Positions 8,066 through 16,597 of a stretch of DNA of 42,822 bases are shown piece after piece. The notes beneath the pieces are model-generated. The model ran no database searches and had not been told where the DNA came from. It worked only from the letters and a program-made list of their open reading frames with translations. The DNA lies in the NCBI GenBank assembly GCA_011322365.1, contig DRNA01000142.1, positions 1 to 42,822 of the forward strand. Direction: 5' to 3'. Positions within the stretch are counted from its first letter, which is position 1. Each line of letters begins with the position of its first letter. A program made the translations under genes and the position numbers. The DNA comes from Aeromonadales bacterium. GTDB taxonomy: Bacteria > Pseudomonadota > Gammaproteobacteria > Enterobacterales > GCA-002770795.

Positions 8066-10060
8066 TTACAGTTCAAGCAATGGTGCAATCACTAATGAGA
8101 CAATGGCCATTACATTAATAAGGATATTCATTGAAGGGCCAGAAGTATCCTTATAGGGATCACCTACAGTATCACCAACTACTGTTGCGGTATGGGTATC
8201 ACTCCCTTTGCCACCATGATGACCTTTTTCAACATGCTTTTTGGCGTTATCCCAGGCACCACCGGCATTCGCCATTTTCAGGGCTAACAATACTGCAGTT
8301 AACAAAGCACCGGCCAACAGACCACCCAGTGCTTCTGCTCCTAATGTAAAGCCGACCAATGGTGGTGCAGCAACTGCAATCACGCCTGGAAGGATCATTT
8401 TTTTCAGGGCAGCAGTAGTAGCGATATCCACACAACGATCACTATCAGGCTCGGCTTTACCTTCTAGTAAACCGGTAATTTCCTTAAACTGGCGACGAAT
8501 TTCAGTAATCATCTCCATAGCCGCATCACCCACCGCAGTCATGGTCAAAGCCGCAATCAAATAAGGAATAATACCACCAATAAATAACCCCATCAGTACC
8601 ATAGGCTCATTCAATGCCAGAGTAAAATCAGGATTTTTGTGCAACATGGTCTGTTGAAAGGCTGAAATAATGGCCAACGCAGCTAACGCGGCTGCACCAA
8701 TAGCAAAACCTTTGCCAATTGCCGCTGTAGTATTGCCCAGCTCATCCAGCGAGTCGGTAATTTTACGGGTTTCTTCACCCATACCACTCATTTCAGCAAT
8801 ACCACCGGCATTATCAGCCACAGGACCATAAGCATCAATAGCCATAGTGATACCAACCGTTGCCAGCATCCCTACCGCTGAGATACCTACGCCATATAAA
8901 CCAGCGAGATTGGTCGATACACCAATGATAGCCACAATAATTAACACCGGTACCACCACCGACTGTTTACCGACTGACAAACCAGTAATAATTACCGTTG
9001 CGGCACCAGTATTACCCGAGGCGGCAATATCGCGGATAGGTTTTGAGGAAGTATAATATTCCGTTACCAGTCCGATACCAATACCACCGATAGCACCAGC
9101 GAGTACTGCATACCAGACATTAGTAGAGACCTGTTGCTGAACAATGAGAAAATAAGCCGCTATAATAAATAACACTGCCGCAAATATAGTCCCTATTCTC
9201 AATGCCACTTCCGGGCTTTTTGAAGACATCATTTTTACCAGGAAGATCCCCAGCAAAGATGCCACCAGTCCTGTTGAAGCTAAAGCTAAAGGTAAAAACA
9301 TCAATTTGGATTGAGTTCCAAGAACGGAGGCTGTCATAGTCGAAGCAATGGCCATACTGGCAATCATAGAGCCACAATAGGATTCAAATATATCCGAGCC
9401 CATTCCAGCCACATCACCCACATTATCACCCACATTATCAGCAATAACGCCAGGATTTCTTGGATCGTCTTCCGGGATGCCGGCTTCCAGTTTACCTACC
9501 AGATCAGCACCTACGTCAGCACTTTTAGTAAAAATACCACCACCAACTCTGGAAAATAAAGCCACCGTCGAGGCACCCATACCAAAACCTTCAATAGCAT
9601 GAATATCGTGTGCGCCAAAGAAATAAAACAACACTCCCAGACCCAATAAACCAAGTGATGCCACACTTAGGCCCATTATAGAACCCCCAAAAAAGGCCAC
9701 CGTTAAAGCTGAAGATGCACCCTTCTCATGAGCCGCAATGGTTGTGCGAATATTCGCTTTTGTGGCAGCATACATGCCCACATAACCGGCAATGGCTGAT
9801 GACAGGGCCCCGGCTACAAAAGCAATAGCCGTATTTTGACCGAGATAAATATAAAGCAAAATGGTTAACACAATGGCAAATATAGTTAACATTTTAAATT
9901 CTCGTTGCATAAACACCATGGCTCCGGAATGGATCTGGGCGCCAATTTTGGCGACCAGACCATCCCCTGCAGGATACTTATGCACAATTCTGTAAATAAT
10001 AAAAGCCGCAAACAGGCCGATTAAGCCAAGTACTGGAGGCACATATAACGTGTAATCCAT
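8066..10060 (-). CDS. hppA: Membrane-bound ion-translocating pyrophosphatase, K+-dependent type
   Basis: 664 residues, about 15-16 membrane helices. The enzyme hydrolyses cytoplasmic pyrophosphate and pumps H+ (or Na+) across the inner membrane. Residues 182-227 hold the catalytic signature: DVGADLVGK (substrate-binding loop), [25 protein letters not shown] second acidic cluster, [12 protein letters not shown], lies near 409-420. The motif [10 protein letters not shown] at 442-451 has Ala where K+-independent enzymes have Lys, which predicts the K+-dependent subfamily. H+ versus Na+ specificity cannot be decided here. The start is supported by AGGGGA upstream of ATG, and a strong terminator follows. 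It lies divergent from the soluble pyrophosphatase ppa, and together with the PPi-PFK suggests PPi is a working energy currency: it can be conserved at the membrane, used in glycolysis or discarded by Ppa. Confidence 0.96.
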   Translation of the reverse strand: MDYTLYVPPVLGLIGLFAAFIIYRIVHKYPAGDGLVAKIGAQIHSGAMVFMQREFKMLTIFAIVLTILLYIYLGQNTAIAFVAGALSSAIAGYVGMYAATKANIRTTIAAHEKGASSALTVAFFGGSIMGLSVASLGLLGLGVLFYFFGAHDIHAIEGFGMGASTVALFSRVGGGIFTKSADVGADLVGKLEAGIPEDDPRNPGVIADNVGDNVGDVAGMGSDIFESYCGSMIASMAIASTMTASVLGTQSKLMFLPLALASTGLVASLLGIFLVKMMSSKSPEVALRIGTIFAAVLFIIAAYFLIVQQQVSTNVWYAVLAGAIGGIGIGLVTEYYTSSKPIRDIAASGNTGAATVIITGLSVGKQSVVVPVLIIVAIIGVSTNLAGLYGVGISAVGMLATVGITMAIDAYGPVADNAGGIAEMSGMGEETRKITDSLDELGNTTAAIGKGFAIGAAALAALAIISAFQQTMLHKNPDFTLALNEPMVLMGLFIGGIIPYLIAALTMTAVGDAAMEMITEIRRQFKEITGLLEGKAEPDSDRCVDIATTAALKKMILPGVIAVAAPPLVGFTLGAEALGGLLAGALLTAVLLALKMANAGGAWDNAKKHVEKGHHGGKGSDTHTATVVGDTVGDPYKDTSGPSMNILINVMAIVSLVIAPLLEL

Positions 10061-10371
10061 GAAAAATCCCCTTAAATTGAACTGATTGTATTTCAGCCCG
10101 TAATGATAAAATCTATTCCGGACGATTATTGTTATTTAAATTTGATATATCAATAACTTGGAAAGCAAAATCACATTCCGACTACCAAGCATCAAAACCT
10201 ACCTGAAAAACCATTAAATGGTTTCAGATAGCGCAGCGAACACCTTAAGGATTCAGCCATTAAATTGCAACTTTTTCTGCCTATTGGCTGATATTAGAGT
10301 ATAATTCTGCCTCAAATTTTTGGTTATGAACTGTAGATACCCATAATTAAGCACCGCTACGAGATAATGAC
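10061..10371. promoter_or_regulatory. Divergent hppA-ppa intergenic region
   Basis: 311 bases without a gene, which must hold the promoters of both pyrophosphatase genes. A perfect -10 hexamer TATAAT lies at 10300-10305, 66 bases before the ppa start, but without a good -35 at the normal distance. A hairpin-forming sequence lies at 10203-10227, with arms CTGAAAAACCAT and ATGGTTTCAG around TAA and a two-base bulge. It has no T tract, so an operator or transcript hairpin is more likely than a terminator. Confidence 0.4.
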
Positions 10372-10920
10372 ATGAGTTTAAATAAGATTGCATCAGGACA
10401 AAATGTCCCAGAAGAAATTAACGTAATTATAGAAATCCCCGCCCACTCTGATCCAGTCAAATATGAAGTGGATAAAGATTCTGGAGCATTGTTTGTGGAT
10501 CGATTTATGTCAACTTGCATGCACTATCCATGTAATTACGGCTATGTTCCTCATTCTCTCTCGAATGATGGTGACCCGGTAGATGTGCTGGTGCCAACAC
10601 CTTATCCATTACAGGCAGGTTCGGTCATCCGTTGTCGACCCGTTGGTGTCTTGAATATGACGGATGAAAGTGGAGAAGATGCCAAGATTATTGCCGTGCC
10701 TGCAGATAGTCTAAGCCGGGTTTACCGGGGTATTAATGAAGCCAGCGAACTTAATCAACTCTTGCTCGATCAAATTGTGCACTTTTTTGAACATTATAAA
10801 GATCTTGAACCCAGTAAATGGGTTAAAATAATCGGCTGGGCAGATGCAGCGGCCGCAAAAAAAGAAATTGTAGATAGTATCCAACGATACGAAAATATCA
10901 CTGAGAAGCCTGCTTTTTAA
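10372..10920 (+). CDS. ppa: Soluble family I inorganic pyrophosphatase
   Basis: 182 residues, close to the E. coli enzyme (176). It hydrolyses pyrophosphate to phosphate in the cytoplasm. The signature D-x-D-x-x-D appears as DGDPVD (D66, D68, D71), preceded by [11 protein letters not shown] and followed by EDAKIIAVP and SKWVKIIGW, all family I markers. It is transcribed away from hppA. Coexistence of a soluble pyrophosphatase with a PPi-conserving membrane pump and a PPi-using PFK implies the cell controls how PPi energy is used or dissipated; shared control through the 311-base intergenic region is possible but not shown. Confidence 0.97.
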   Translation: MSLNKIASGQNVPEEINVIIEIPAHSDPVKYEVDKDSGALFVDRFMSTCMHYPCNYGYVPHSLSNDGDPVDVLVPTPYPLQAGSVIRCRPVGVLNMTDESGEDAKIIAVPADSLSRVYRGINEASELNQLLLDQIVHFFEHYKDLEPSKWVKIIGWADAAAAKKEIVDSIQRYENITEKPAF

Positions 10921-10953
10921 TCTTCATAAAACTGTCCTGAAGCAATTTCATGG

Positions 10954-10993
10954 AACAGTGTCTGCTGCCAACTAACGTAGCTGGCACTGTTTT
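10954..10993 (+). terminator. Likely rho-independent terminator of ppa
   Basis: AACAGTG at 10954-10960 pairs with CACTGTT at 10985-10991, with further inner GCCA/TGGC pairing possible, and the stem runs into TTTT. It begins 34 bases after the ppa stop and lies just before the end of the convergent DUF4097 gene at 11000. Confidence 0.55.
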
Positions 10994-10999
10994 CAACTT

Positions 11000-11899
11000 T
11001 TATTTCATCAACTTTACTTTGCCACTGACGGTAGTAGCGATTATTTGTGCTAACCCATCACCCACAATGACATTCAGATACTGCCCTTTTTCATCGGTTG
11101 ATTTTTGACCCTTTTCAGATAACTGGTTGATAATTTCTCCATCTTCAAGCACATTGATTATGCTGCGAAAAGAATCACTCTGCCCTAAATTCAGTAGAAT
11201 ATTCCCATCTACACTATCCACATTTAACCATGCACCAGCACTCAGTTGACCTTTTACAGAAATGCTACCCTTGACGTTGCTCAGAAATGCCTGATTTATC
11301 ATTTTTTGTAAAAATTGAATATTTCCTTCAACACTACTAACCTCAACAAGTCCTGCGATTTCAGCGAGCATTATTTTTCCACTAAGGGAATCTATTGTTA
11401 AATTTCCCTGTACATTTTGTATATCAATATCAGCACTCACAGCATCTATGGTGACATCACCCAATACATCAGCAAGCCGAATATCACCCCCGACGGTTTC
11501 TATCTGCACTGCAAAAGTATGCTTAAAGCGCCACTGACTACTGATACCTTTAACCTGAATTGCAATGGAACCAGGTAGAGTTATCTTCAGGTTGGAACCT
11601 TTTTCCGGGGCCAGATGTTCAGGCAGCTGGACATCCAGAACGAGTCTGTTTTGCTGTTGAGATATGTTCAGAGCAATCGCCTGCTCATCCAGAGATCCTG
11701 TAATAGTCAGGCTATCGGTTTCTTTTCCTTCAAATGATATTTTGCCACGATGATTTATTACCTCTATAGATTTAATATCGATTAAAGGAATCGTTTTATC
11801 AATTTTCTCTATTTTTGCTGCCACTACAATATCTGAGAGCATAAACAACAGGATAGCAAGGGCCTGCAACTTAATGCATTGAAGCCTGTTATTCATCAT
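11000..11899 (-). CDS. DUF4097-type exported beta-strand repeat protein
   Basis: 299 residues. An N-terminal signal peptide ends near VVAAKIEK. The rest is a regular succession of short beta strands (for example GDVTIDAVSADIDIQNVQGN, LTIDSLSGKIMLAEIAG, VEVSSVEGNIQFL, GSISVKGQLSAG) typical of DUF4097 / putative-adhesin right-handed beta solenoids. The probable location is periplasm or cell surface. No catalytic motif is visible. It starts 52 bases after the sigma factor gene, so the two likely form one transcript. DUF4097 proteins often sit beside ECF sigma factors, usually with an anti-sigma gene between; none is present here. Function is unknown. Confidence 0.8.
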   Translation of the reverse strand: MMNNRLQCIKLQALAILLFMLSDIVVAAKIEKIDKTIPLIDIKSIEVINHRGKISFEGKETDSLTITGSLDEQAIALNISQQQNRLVLDVQLPEHLAPEKGSNLKITLPGSIAIQVKGISSQWRFKHTFAVQIETVGGDIRLADVLGDVTIDAVSADIDIQNVQGNLTIDSLSGKIMLAEIAGLVEVSSVEGNIQFLQKMINQAFLSNVKGSISVKGQLSAGAWLNVDSVDGNILLNLGQSDSFRSIINVLEDGEIINQLSEKGQKSTDEKGQYLNVIVGDGLAQIIATTVSGKVKLMK

Positions 11900-11951
11900 T
11901 TACTCACCATCTGAAAAGGTTCATGCGCCGAGAAAACTCCTGAAATTTCGC

Positions 11952-12467
11952 TTACGAAAACATTCCTGCCAGTAATTTTCTGGCGCGGAATAACTGTGCC
12001 TTACTGGTACCTTCTGCGGTACCCAGATGCTTAGCTATTTCACGATGTCCGAACCCTAGCACTGAATAGAGCCAGAAAACCTTACGCGCACCCTTTGGTA
12101 GTTTTTTCATGGCATTATCCAGGTCCATTTCAACTTCGGGATATTGATTTTCTGCTTCCAAAAACAATTCCATATCATCTGTGTGGATCCAGTTTGGCAT
12201 TTTTCTGTAAGCAGTACTGATAACATTCGAGGCAATAACACGTAACCAATGTAATAAACTGCTATCACCTCGGAATCGGCTGAGACCTTTCCAGGCTTTA
12301 AGAAATGTTTCCTGAGTACAGTCTTCAGCCATTGAAGCATCACGGCAACTTCTAAGGCAATGACCAAAAATCTTGCCATAATAAGGTTGAATTAACAGAT
12401 CAAATGCGCGCCGATCACCAGCCTGAGCACGTTTTAATAGTGCTTTATCTGTAGGTGTTCTGGCCAT
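11952..12467 (-). CDS. ECF-type RNA polymerase sigma factor
   Basis: 171 residues, the usual ECF size. Region 2 runs from about residue 15 to 90 (FDLLIQPYYGKIFGHCLR, MAEDCTQETFLKAWKGLSRF, LHWLRVIASNVISTAYRK). Region 4 covers about 110-165 (KLPKGARKVFWLYSVLG, HREIAKHLGTAEGTSKAQLF, RARKLL). It directs RNA polymerase to envelope- or stress-type promoters; the target cannot be told from sequence. A ribosome site GGAG stands 9 bases before the ATG. No zinc-finger anti-sigma gene lies next to it: the following gene is the DUF4097 protein, so release control must lie elsewhere or work differently. Confidence 0.92.
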   Translation of the reverse strand: MARTPTDKALLKRAQAGDRRAFDLLIQPYYGKIFGHCLRSCRDASMAEDCTQETFLKAWKGLSRFRGDSSLLHWLRVIASNVISTAYRKMPNWIHTDDMELFLEAENQYPEVEMDLDNAMKKLPKGARKVFWLYSVLGFGHREIAKHLGTAEGTSKAQLFRARKLLAGMFS

Positions 12468-12572
12468 AATAAATTCTCCAGTTTATTCGAGTTTCGAGTA
12501 CATTAACACGACAGCACATTTACAATTGTGTGGGGTTGTAAACAAACATGTCATACACAGATCGTAAAATAC

Positions 12573-12594
12573 CCCAGGGCCTATTAACCCTGGG
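12573..12594 (-). terminator. Terminator hairpin overlapping the DUF2333 stop codon
   Basis: On the minus strand CCCAGGG and CCCTGGG form a 7-bp stem with an 8-base loop that contains the TAA stop of the DUF2333 gene, followed by GTATTTTA. The T tract is interrupted but the position and stem strength fit an intrinsic terminator. Confidence 0.6.
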
Positions 12595-13636
12595 AGAGCA
12601 GATCCCTTAAATCAATAATGGCCGCATTTGCCCGGGCAATATACGAGGCCATCACCAGTGAATGATTAGCTAAGGTACCAAAACCAGAGCCATTAAGTAT
12701 CATTGGACTCCAGACAGTCTGTTGTGTTTCCTCAAGATCACGAATAATCTGCTTCAGGCTTGCCATAGCATTCTTTTTTTCTAACACATCCTTAAAATCC
12801 ACTTCAACAGCCTTCAAAAAGTTGATTAAAGCCCAGGCCGTTCCCCGAGCCTCGTAAAATACATCATCAATTTTCATCCAGGGCGTTTTTACTCGCACCA
12901 ATGAATTGGTCTGCGTAGATTGTCGAGCTGCTGAATCTCCAGAGAGATCAGTATTTTCTCTTTCTTCAATCACACTGGCACTCAGTTTTTGTGACAGCGC
13001 ACCCAGGCGTTTTTCAACACCTTTCAGCCATTCTCTGAGATTATCTGCTCGCGCATAAAACTGTGTATTTGGATCATCAGCATTAACCAACTTACTTTGA
13101 TAAGCTTTCAAATACTGGATACCTTTACGGTATTCACCTTCAGCTGAAGGAAACGCCCAACTTCTTCTATTCATATTGAATCTTGGTTCGGCTTCCTTCA
13201 GATCAACCTGTTCGTTAGATTGAGACTGTGAGCGACTATAATCATTGCGCAATACCCTTGCCATATCTCTGATCTGAACCAGTACACCATATTCCCATGC
13301 CGGCATGTCATCCTGAAAAACGCCAGGAGGCATTATATCATTACTAATAAAACCACCGTTTTTATTCAACAGCGTTTCACTTACTTCTATCATGGCCTCC
13401 AGGGTGGTATAGCCAACAATCAGATGCTTATTATTTCCACCGACTTTTTCACCTGGGTCACCCAGCTTCCAGGCTTTATCTACCTGTAATGTAATCAGAT
13501 CAGGTTCCTGACTCCAGTAAACTGCGATACCGTAAAAAATAACTACTATCAATATGATGGAAAAGGGAATAAGTTTAACCGCCAGGTTACCCCACCAGGA
13601 TTCCTTATCAATATCGTTTAAACCTCTATCTTGCAT
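12584..13636 (-). CDS. DUF2333 family membrane-anchored protein
   Basis: 350 residues. A short cytoplasmic N-terminus precedes one membrane helix (about 20-42, KLIPFSIILIVVIFYGIAVY). A large soluble, mostly helical periplasmic domain follows, with YTTLEAMIEVSETLLNKNGG, GVLVQIRDMARVLRNDYSRS and a C-terminal FGTLANHSLVMASYIARANA. These match the DUF2333 family of gammaproteobacteria, whose function is unknown. AGGA lies 9 bases before the ATG. It follows the PCu(A)C gene by 44 bases on the same strand, so co-transcription is likely, but a functional link to copper delivery is only inference. Confidence 0.85.
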   Translation of the reverse strand: MQDRGLNDIDKESWWGNLAVKLIPFSIILIVVIFYGIAVYWSQEPDLITLQVDKAWKLGDPGEKVGGNNKHLIVGYTTLEAMIEVSETLLNKNGGFISNDIMPPGVFQDDMPAWEYGVLVQIRDMARVLRNDYSRSQSQSNEQVDLKEAEPRFNMNRRSWAFPSAEGEYRKGIQYLKAYQSKLVNADDPNTQFYARADNLREWLKGVEKRLGALSQKLSASVIEERENTDLSGDSAARQSTQTNSLVRVKTPWMKIDDVFYEARGTAWALINFLKAVEVDFKDVLEKKNAMASLKQIIRDLEETQQTVWSPMILNGSGFGTLANHSLVMASYIARANAAIIDLRDLLSQG

Positions 13637-13680
13637 TGTTTCTGTCCTTTTTATTTAACCCTTTGTTACTTGACCCTTTT

Positions 13681-14181
13681 TTATTTAATCAAGGCTTCCA
13701 CCTGTAACAACGAGCCATCGCTATACTTGAATACAATGGGGAACAAAGCACCTTTTTTCAACGGCCGGTTCATACCCATTATCATAATATGCAGACCACC
13801 GGGCGACAAAGTGACACTCTGATGCGCAGGGATCGATAAGTATTTCACTTCCCGCATGCGATTAATACCCTTTTCGATCACTGTTTTGTGTATTGAGCAA
13901 TCATTCGCCTGTGGTGAACTCACCGATATCACCTTTAGCGGTTTATCTGAAGTGTTTTCCAAGGTGAGATAAGCGGCTGTCATAGCACTGCCCGGTGGCA
14001 TAGCTCTTACCCAGGCATGACTGGCTTTAATCGCTGACTTCTCAGCAATAACAATGTTTTTCTCTACCTTAACAGGGCCAGCCCGAAGGGATTCTGAAAA
14101 AACCAGCATGGTTGCCAAAATAACCACACCGATCCTGAATATTAAACGATAACAACCACTGACAATTAATGACCTGTTCAC
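13681..14181 (-). CDS. PCu(A)C-type periplasmic copper chaperone
   Basis: 166 residues. A hydrophobic N-terminal signal or anchor (about 12-32) leads to a PCu(A)C domain beginning at HAWVRAMPPG. The family copper motif H-x10-M-x21-H-x-M is complete: H98, M109, H131 and M133, in CSIHKTV, INRMREV and GGLHIMIMG. Proteins of this family carry Cu(I) in the periplasm and help load the CuA site of cytochrome c oxidase, usually with ScoI, which is not in this window. The neighbours are DUF2333 downstream and the PspC-like gene upstream. Confidence 0.92.
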   Translation of the reverse strand: MNRSLIVSGCYRLIFRIGVVILATMLVFSESLRAGPVKVEKNIVIAEKSAIKASHAWVRAMPPGSAMTAAYLTLENTSDKPLKVISVSSPQANDCSIHKTVIEKGINRMREVKYLSIPAHQSVTLSPGGLHIMIMGMNRPLKKGALFPIVFKYSDGSLLQVEALIK

Positions 14182-14254
14182 AAAATTGATACCTTTAACG
14201 GGTTATAGGGCAGAGTCTTTATAATACCAGTAAAAGCACCCTTGAATCATGTCA

Positions 14255-14455
14255 TTATTTTCTGGAAGGTAGTAATAAGGCCGTGACAAAATAGGAAACC
14301 AGGCTAAAAACCGGGGCAATAAAGAAGCCCAACAACGTCACCAGACGCACAATAGTGACATCCCAATCCATCTTATCAGCCAACCAGGCACAAACTCCCG
14401 ATATTTTGCCTTTGCTACGATGACTTTCAAAACGTCGATATCTTTGATCATACAT
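14255..14455 (-). CDS. PspC-domain small membrane protein
   Basis: 66 residues. The segment SKGKISGVCAWLADKMDWDV, followed by TIVRLVTLLGFFIAPVFSLV and a second hydrophobic stretch, is a minimal PspC domain: a short cytoplasmic motif and one or two membrane helices. PspC proteins sense envelope stress and bind PspA-type proteins at the membrane. It lies 39 bases downstream of the PspA-family gene on the same strand, so the two form a small phage-shock-like operon without pspB or pspF. Confidence 0.88.
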   Translation of the reverse strand: MYDQRYRRFESHRSKGKISGVCAWLADKMDWDVTIVRLVTLLGFFIAPVFSLVSYFVTALLLPSRK

Positions 14456-14494
14456 AATTGAGACTCCTGTAGTGTGTAAAATCAGCTGGGTAAC

Positions 14495-15169
14495 TTAGCT
14501 TGCTTTGGAAACTAATTTTTCTTTCAGGCTCTGGAGCTCCTTATTCAGAGCTTCATCCCCATCCAGTGCATTAATTTCTTCAACCAGGTTTTTGTTTCTA
14601 CCTAAGTCATAACATTCAACTTCAGCTTCAAGACGATCCAGTTTTCTTTCAAAGCGATCCAGTTTCTGTAAAGTGTCACTAATACGATTTCTATATCGTA
14701 ATGGTTGAGACACCGTAGACTTTTCCGGGCGGTTACCTGGATGCTTTTTTTGAAAGAGTTGCTGCTTTTTTTGTGCTTCAGCTAATTTTAACTGCAACCT
14801 TTCTAAATCACCCTCAAGGGAAGACAGAGCATGCTCAAGTTCGTCAAGGGCATTTTCACAGTGTGTAATTTTTTCCTGGCATCTACGTTTTTCAAGCAAA
14901 GCAGATTTTGCCAGACCATCTTTTTCCTTTTCAACCGCTAATAAGGCTTTCTCTTCCCATCTGGCTACCAGTTTATTTAAATGTTTTATTTCTCGTTGAA
15001 AACTCTTTTTATCTGCCAGAATAGCCGCTGCATCTGAACGGGCATCAGCCAGCGTTTCTTCCATTTCTATAATGATATAATTCAATAATTTTTGCGGATT
15101 TTCAGCCTTATCCAGCATAGCATTCAGATTACTGTTGATAATGTCACTAAATCGTTTAAAAACACCCAT
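14495..15169 (-). CDS. pspA: PspA/IM30 family membrane-stress protein
   Basis: 224 residues with the ATG at 15169. This start is preceded by AGAGGA at 7-8 bases and gives MGVFKRFSDIINSNLNAMLD, the standard PspA opening with an amphipathic membrane-binding helix. An in-frame GTG at 15193 lacks such a site. The remainder is one long coiled coil of highly charged helices (for example NYIIIEMEETLADARSDAAA). PspA/Vipp1 proteins are ESCRT-III-like; they assemble on damaged inner membrane and limit proton leakage. Its partner PspC follows. A sigma-54-like -24 element lies upstream (15275-15290). Confidence 0.92.
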   Translation of the reverse strand: MGVFKRFSDIINSNLNAMLDKAENPQKLLNYIIIEMEETLADARSDAAAILADKKSFQREIKHLNKLVARWEEKALLAVEKEKDGLAKSALLEKRRCQEKITHCENALDELEHALSSLEGDLERLQLKLAEAQKKQQLFQKKHPGNRPEKSTVSQPLRYRNRISDTLQKLDRFERKLDRLEAEVECYDLGRNKNLVEEINALDGDEALNKELQSLKEKLVSKAS

Positions 15170-15274
15170 GGTCAAATCCTCTTGGTTATTCACGGTTCAT
15201 GATAAAAACACCAGTCAAAATAGAAAACCAGAAATTTTTCAGGTTTGATAACTCGTGCTATTTACAAGTTATTA

Positions 15275-15290
15275 TTCAGAATTTGTGCCA
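15275..15290 (-). promoter_or_regulatory. Partial sigma-54 promoter match upstream of pspA
   Basis: On the minus strand the sequence is TGGCAC-AAATT-CTGAA: a perfect -24 box at normal spacing from a -12 box that matches TTGC only in part (CTGA, so the key GC is broken). It would give a leader of roughly 90 bases. E. coli pspA uses a sigma-54 promoter, which is the reason to note it, but the broken -12 makes it tentative. Confidence 0.25.
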
Positions 15291-15406
15291 ACTATTCAGA
15301 AATACAACAATAACTTTATTAATCATATAGTTAATGTGACATTTCCAATAAATTAACAAGGAATTGAAAGCGTGTAATTGACCAAAAACTGGTCTAAATG
15401 GTAGTT

Positions 15407-15454
15407 TATACCCATGATACCTGAAGATGCAGGACTTCAGGTAACATGGGTATA
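15407..15454. repeat. 48-bp imperfect palindrome overlapping the dusA stop
   Basis: Outer arms TATACCCATG (15407-15416) and CATGGGTATA (15445-15454) are perfect. After a 2-base mismatch, inner arms ACCTGAAG (15419-15426) and CTTCAGGT (15435-15442) are also perfect, around an 8-base loop. The right half encodes the last residues of DusA (SYTHVT) and its TGA. Neither side is followed by a T tract, so it is not a classical terminator. It could be a dispersed palindromic element. Confidence 0.75.
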
Positions 15455-16444
15455 AGAGCCCCTGACCAAAGTCAGTGCCTGCTGCACGATTTCGATACCC
15501 GCACCTTCCCTGAAAGCCTGTTGGCTTAAATGACGACGCCATAATTTGGCTCCATAGCACCCCTGAAACAAACCGAGCAGGTGACGGGTCATGGTAGATA
15601 ATTTAACGCCTTGCGATAATTGCTGTTCCATATAAGGAAAGAAGCTTTCTATAATCTGCATTCGTGTCAACAAAGGCTTATCAGGATTCAACAAATGGTG
15701 TTCAATTTCAGCCAGCAGATAAGGTTTCTGGTAAGCCGCACGACCAATCATAACCCCATCAACAAATTGCAGGTGTTGCTCAATTTGATCAAGGGTTGTC
15801 ACACCACCATTTATTATAATTTCCAACTGAGGAAAATCACGTTTCAGTCGGTAGACTCTCTCATAATCCAGTTCTGGCACTTCCCGGTTCTGTTTAGGGC
15901 TTAAGCCCTGTAACCAGGCTTTGCGTGCATGGAGAGTAAAACTCCTGCATCCTGCAGCAGATACCTGTGCAATAAAGTCACACAAAAATTCATAACTGTC
16001 CAGATCATCAATACCAATACGCGTTTTGACGGTAACTTCCACTGCACTATTCTGCCGCATCCTGTCAATACATTCGGCAACTAACTGAGGTTTCGCCATC
16101 AAACAGGCACCAAAGGCTCCGGATTGCACTCGATCACTCGGACAACCCACGTTCAGGTTAACCTCGTCATAATGAAATCCATTAGCTACCTCACAGGCAG
16201 CAGCCAACTGCTCTGGATCAGAGCCTCCCAACTGTAAAGCCACAGGCTGTTCAGCCGGCTCATTTTGCAGCAAAATATGCTTATTACCCAGCACGATAGC
16301 GGCTGAAGTCACCATCTCTGTATACAACAAAATGGAATCACTCATCAAACGATGAAAATGCCGACAATGCCGATCTGTCCAGTCCATCATAGGAGCGACA
16401 GAAATGGTACGTTTAGTGGAATTAGGATGTATCATCGTTTTCAT
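15437..16444 (-). CDS. dusA: tRNA-dihydrouridine(20/20a) synthase
   Basis: 335 residues, the normal size of DusA. It reduces U20/U20a of tRNA to dihydrouridine using FMN and NADPH. Visible family segments are [20 protein letters not shown] at the N-terminus, [34 protein letters not shown] with catalytic Cys101, [31 protein letters not shown] and [10 protein letters not shown] for phosphate binding; [17 protein letters not shown] is characteristic of DusA rather than DusB or DusC. The last six codons lie inside the palindrome at 15407-15454, so the extreme C-terminus may have been replaced or extended by that element. Confidence 0.96.
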   Translation of the reverse strand: MKTMIHPNSTKRTISVAPMMDWTDRHCRHFHRLMSDSILLYTEMVTSAAIVLGNKHILLQNEPAEQPVALQLGGSDPEQLAAACEVANGFHYDEVNLNVGCPSDRVQSGAFGACLMAKPQLVAECIDRMRQNSAVEVTVKTRIGIDDLDSYEFLCDFIAQVSAAGCRSFTLHARKAWLQGLSPKQNREVPELDYERVYRLKRDFPQLEIIINGGVTTLDQIEQHLQFVDGVMIGRAAYQKPYLLAEIEHHLLNPDKPLLTRMQIIESFFPYMEQQLSQGVKLSTMTRHLLGLFQGCYGAKLWRRHLSQQAFREGAGIEIVQQALTLVRGSYTHVT

Positions 16445-16541
16445 AGCGTAATGAACCTCAGCACAGGATAAAAAGGCTGATGTCTCTTATCCCGTAAAGA
16501 GGTTAATAAATGATAATATGTGAATTTTAACAGGATTATAC

Positions 16542-16566
16542 GTTATGATGTAGCATAACCATGCTA
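16542..16566. promoter_or_regulatory. Overlapping dyads before the MscS-type gene
   Basis: GTTATG (16542-16547) pairs with CATAAC (16554-16559), and TAGCAT (16551-16556) pairs with ATGCTA (16561-16566). The two inverted repeats overlap and lie 32 bases before the start at 16598. They may be an operator or alternative hairpins in the leader. No binding protein can be proposed. Confidence 0.3.
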
Positions 16567-16597
16567 AATACTTTATGGAATATATCAGGTAAGTACA

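Noticed and set aside
8241-9559. Several plus-strand and minus-strand frames inside hppA
   Set aside because: They are shadows of a highly conserved membrane protein gene with no independent start signals.
15276-15560. Minus-strand frame of 94 residues across the dusA end and palindrome
   Set aside because: It overlaps the dusA C-terminus in another frame, with no homology or ribosome site recognised.
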